Notes under the pieces: generated by a model | The model's database searches: none | What the model was told of the DNA's origin: nothing | Seen by the model: only the letters and a program-made list of their open reading frames with translations | Translations under genes and position numbers: made by a program | Assembly (NCBI GenBank): GCA_036897625.1 | Contig: JAYMTA010000163.1 | Span: forward strand, 1-36,486 | Length of the DNA stretch: 36,486 nucleotides | Direction of reading: 5' to 3' | Source of the DNA: Pelargonium cotyledonis | Lineage: Eukaryota; Streptophyta; Magnoliopsida; Geraniales; Geraniaceae | Shown here: in pieces, positions 34,541 through 36,486 of the stretch | Layout of the letters: every line of letters begins with the position of its first letter | Position numbering within the stretch: the stretch's first letter is position 1

Positions 34541-34837
34541 AACACTATTGGTTCCTTGTTCAAGCTTGTATATATTCGTCTCGTAATGTTTCTTAGGCCG
34601 TTGTAAGAAAAGATTTCGGCACTTTTCTGTATAAAGAATAATTAATGTTGTATATTATAAAGCCAATCAAGAAAAAGACCAGTGGGAAGATTTTTCTGAG
34701 TAAGTGGAATCCTCAACAAGACTTTTTTTCTGAACTTTTTGTGGTCCTATTACAAATTATTATCAGGAACCTGTGTATGTGATTGTGATTGTGACAAATC
34801 AATATTGGCAATCTGTGCATGCATGTTCTGCTTAAAG
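34541..34837. other. AT-rich intergenic DNA
   Basis: No gene is seen. The stretch TTCGTCTCGTAATG...GTTGTAAGAAAAG may be the tail of the SINE-like element, but this cannot be shown from one copy. Confidence 0.4.
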
Positions 34838-35205
34838 TTGTTTCGTGTCAATACGATCCAATACGACACACTTAACACGGTAACCTCATGTATAGGCCAT
34901 GTTGAAATGACAAGTTTTGCACAAACACGGCATGATGGACAAGAACACACGACAGAGCACATTATGCACAATAGAACGAACACGTTTGACAGTACATGAC
35001 CCATCATATTATAATTATTTTACAATTTATATATCATTAACTGGACTTGTCGGACGTGGCACAACACGACTACCTAATTGTGCAAACATGTTTTGGTGGT
35101 CCACGAACACGACACGATTCTTTACAATTCAATTGCAAAATATGTGATTTTAAACACACTAATTTTTGTCGTGTGTCATGTTATTACACGAATTGATAGC
35201 CCTAA
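34838..35205. mobile_element. transposon-like DNA rich in ACACGA/TCGTGT motifs
   Basis: GTCAATACGATCCAATACGA lies at the left side and TTACACGAATTGATAGCCCT at the right side, with ACACGG, ACACGACA and ACACGACACGA between. Dispersed plant repeats with this motif composition, ending in an AATTGATAGCCCT-like sequence, are familiar, but I cannot name the superfamily. No coding frame is present and the ends are approximate. Confidence 0.4.
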
Positions 35206-35741
35206 CTATGCGTAACGCGTTATTAAAATGTCATTTACTCAATCAATTAGCACATCTCACGGGCGTAATTAACGTTTTTTTAATTTAATTATTGGACATG
35301 CATGTTTCTCACGGAACTGAAATGTTTTCCAACAATTTTAGTGTCAAAATGTCAATCCAACTAGAAGAGCCAAACGTGAAAGACCGGCAAGACAAAATGT
35401 TGACTCCTAGTTCATGTTCATTGCGATTAGTCTATTTCACAAGTTTGACACCAACAAATAATAACATATCCATTGGTAGTTGGTACTATCTACGATCACT
35501 ATGTTTGAATCGGACAAGCAAAATTGACTCAATGAGAGAGAGATGTTGACTAAAAAAAATGAACTACCTTGATGCTTCACAAGTCAACGACGTAATTTGT
35601 ATGTTTGAGAAGAAGGAGTGATACTACCCAAAAAATCAGAAGTTTAAAAACAAATAAAAACATGACACCTCGAGCACGTCACTGAGCTTCCGCTGTGAAG
35701 CCCGGCCCGAAATCATGTATCTAGGGCACCCGAACAGCACA
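35206..35741. other. intergenic DNA before the 77-bp array
   Basis: AT-rich sequence with no recognisable gene or repeat. GC content rises sharply at about 35670, just before the tandem array. Confidence 0.5.
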
Positions 35742-36436
35742 TGACTCGGCTCCAAAGCCGTCGGGGACCTGCATCTGTGACATCTATCGTCGCTTGCCGG
35801 CTCCCAAGGCCAATGACTGCCTCCAAAGCCGTTGGCGACAACCAACGTCGCTTGGCGGCGCCCAAGTCCATTGCGTGCCCCAATGCCAATGGTCGCCTTC
35901 GAAGCCGTCTGCAACATCCAACGTTGCTTGGCGATTCCCAAGTCTATTGCACGCGCCCAACGCCAATGGTCGTCTCCAGAGCCGTCAACGACATCCAACA
36001 TCTCTTGGTGCCGCCCAAGTCCATTGTGCGCTCTCAACGCCAATGGTCACCCCTGAAGCTGTCGGTGACATCCAACATTGCTTGGCAACGCCCAAGTCCA
36101 TTGCGTGCACCCAACTCCAATGATTGCCTCTAAAGTTGTCGGTGACATTATAAAGTCGCCCATCGACGCCCAAACCATTGTGCATGCCAAGTGCCAATGG
36201 TCGACGCCGAAGTCGTCGACGACATCCAAAGTCGTCCGTCGGCGCATTAAACCATTGCGCATGCCAAGTGCCAATGGTTGACACCCAAAAACCATTGTGC
36301 ATGTCAAATGCCAATGGTCGACGCCCAAAGCCATTGCGCATGCCAAGTCAACACCCAAAAGTCAATGCACATGTCAAATGCCAGTGATCGACACCCAAAG
36401 TCATTGCGCATGCGAAGTGCCAATGGCCGACTTAAC
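35742..36436. repeat. tandem array with 77-bp units, then 38-40-bp units
   Basis: Units begin CAATGGTCGCC or a variant at 35811, 35887, 35964, 36041, 36118, 36195 and 36272, so five successive spacings are exactly 77 bp and the first is 76. A partial unit lies at 35742-35810. Shared motifs are GACATCCAACGTTGCTTGGC and CGCCCAAGTCCATTGCG. From 36272 on the units shrink to about 40, 32-38 and 39 bp because the middle (GACATCC...) is missing. Many overlapping frames stay open in both directions, as expected from a repeat; I do not consider any of them a gene. The array is much richer in GC than its surroundings. Confidence 0.9.
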
Positions 36437-36480
36437 GGAGGATGAGAAAATGAGTAACCAGTACTAATGTATTGAGACAC
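36437..36480 (-). pseudogene. fragment of a second RLP copy (signal-peptide region)
   Basis: GGAGGATGAGAAAATGAGT at 36437-36455 is identical to 34182-34200, inside the RLP gene, and the match continues as TACTAATGTATTGAGA against TACTAATGTACTGAGA. It corresponds to about residues 44-58 of the RLP, near the signal-peptide cleavage site. There is a 1-base deletion and three or four substitutions. The match stops exactly where the tandem array begins, so the rest of this RLP copy is missing on that side. It may continue beyond the window to the right. Confidence 0.75.
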
Positions 36481-36486
36481 CAAGAT

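Noticed and set aside
35636..36358. Several overlapping open frames of 60-135 codons on both strands, with repeated His/Trp-Gly-rich protein
   Set aside because: They follow the 77-bp tandem array in all frames. The period is not a multiple of 3, so the protein repeat shifts frame, and no start or domain is convincing.
35742..36436. Possible CRISPR array because of regular spacing
   Set aside because: The whole unit is repeated without unique spacers, and the surroundings are a plant nuclear locus.

Overview
The window looks like nuclear DNA of a flowering plant, most likely a eudicot. It has spliced genes with short coding exons in AT-rich GT-AG introns, a plant-type EF1-alpha with an intron in the 5' leader, an LRR receptor-like protein, and many small plant transposons (SINE-like, Tourist-like, Stowaway-like, TRIM/LTR-like, LINE relic). 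I see no bacterial, viral or organellar gene. All exon boundaries were worked out by hand from splice signals, reading phase and family conservation.

Layout. 1-1925: AT-rich intergenic DNA with a microsatellite, a direct repeat and a Tourist-like end. 1926-8095 (+): intact 9-exon O-fucosyltransferase family gene (521 aa). 8096-9165: convergent 3' flank with a SINE-like copy. 9166-14297 (-): intact 9-exon TBC-domain Rab-GAP of the TBC1D13 type (453 aa). 15205-25466 (-): 12-exon gene for a protein with two zinc fingers, a UBA domain, a coiled coil and a PUB domain. It carries an in-frame TGA inside the UBA domain and a 1-bp insertion at its very end, so I call it a pseudogene or null allele. 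Its long introns hold several transposons. 25467-27540: a decayed minisatellite, a LINE relic and a SINE-like copy. 27554-30457 (+): EF1-alpha with tef-box and telo-box promoter elements, a leader intron containing a 199-bp tandem duplication, and an intact 447-aa coding region. 30740-31242: a repeat cluster. 31319-34354 (-): an LRR receptor-like protein gene, one 1011-codon frame broken by a single TGA. 34371-36486: SINE-like copy, transposon-like DNA, a 77-bp tandem array, and a fragment of a second RLP copy joined directly to the end of that array.

The genes do not form a pathway; they are ordinary plant neighbours: Golgi or secretory glycosylation, Rab GTPase control, a ubiquitin/CDC48 adaptor, translation elongation, and cell-surface perception. 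The points most worth checking are the two broken genes (both by TGA), the RLP fragment fused to the satellite, and the duplicated EF1-alpha leader intron. I found nothing that amounts to a new biological system.
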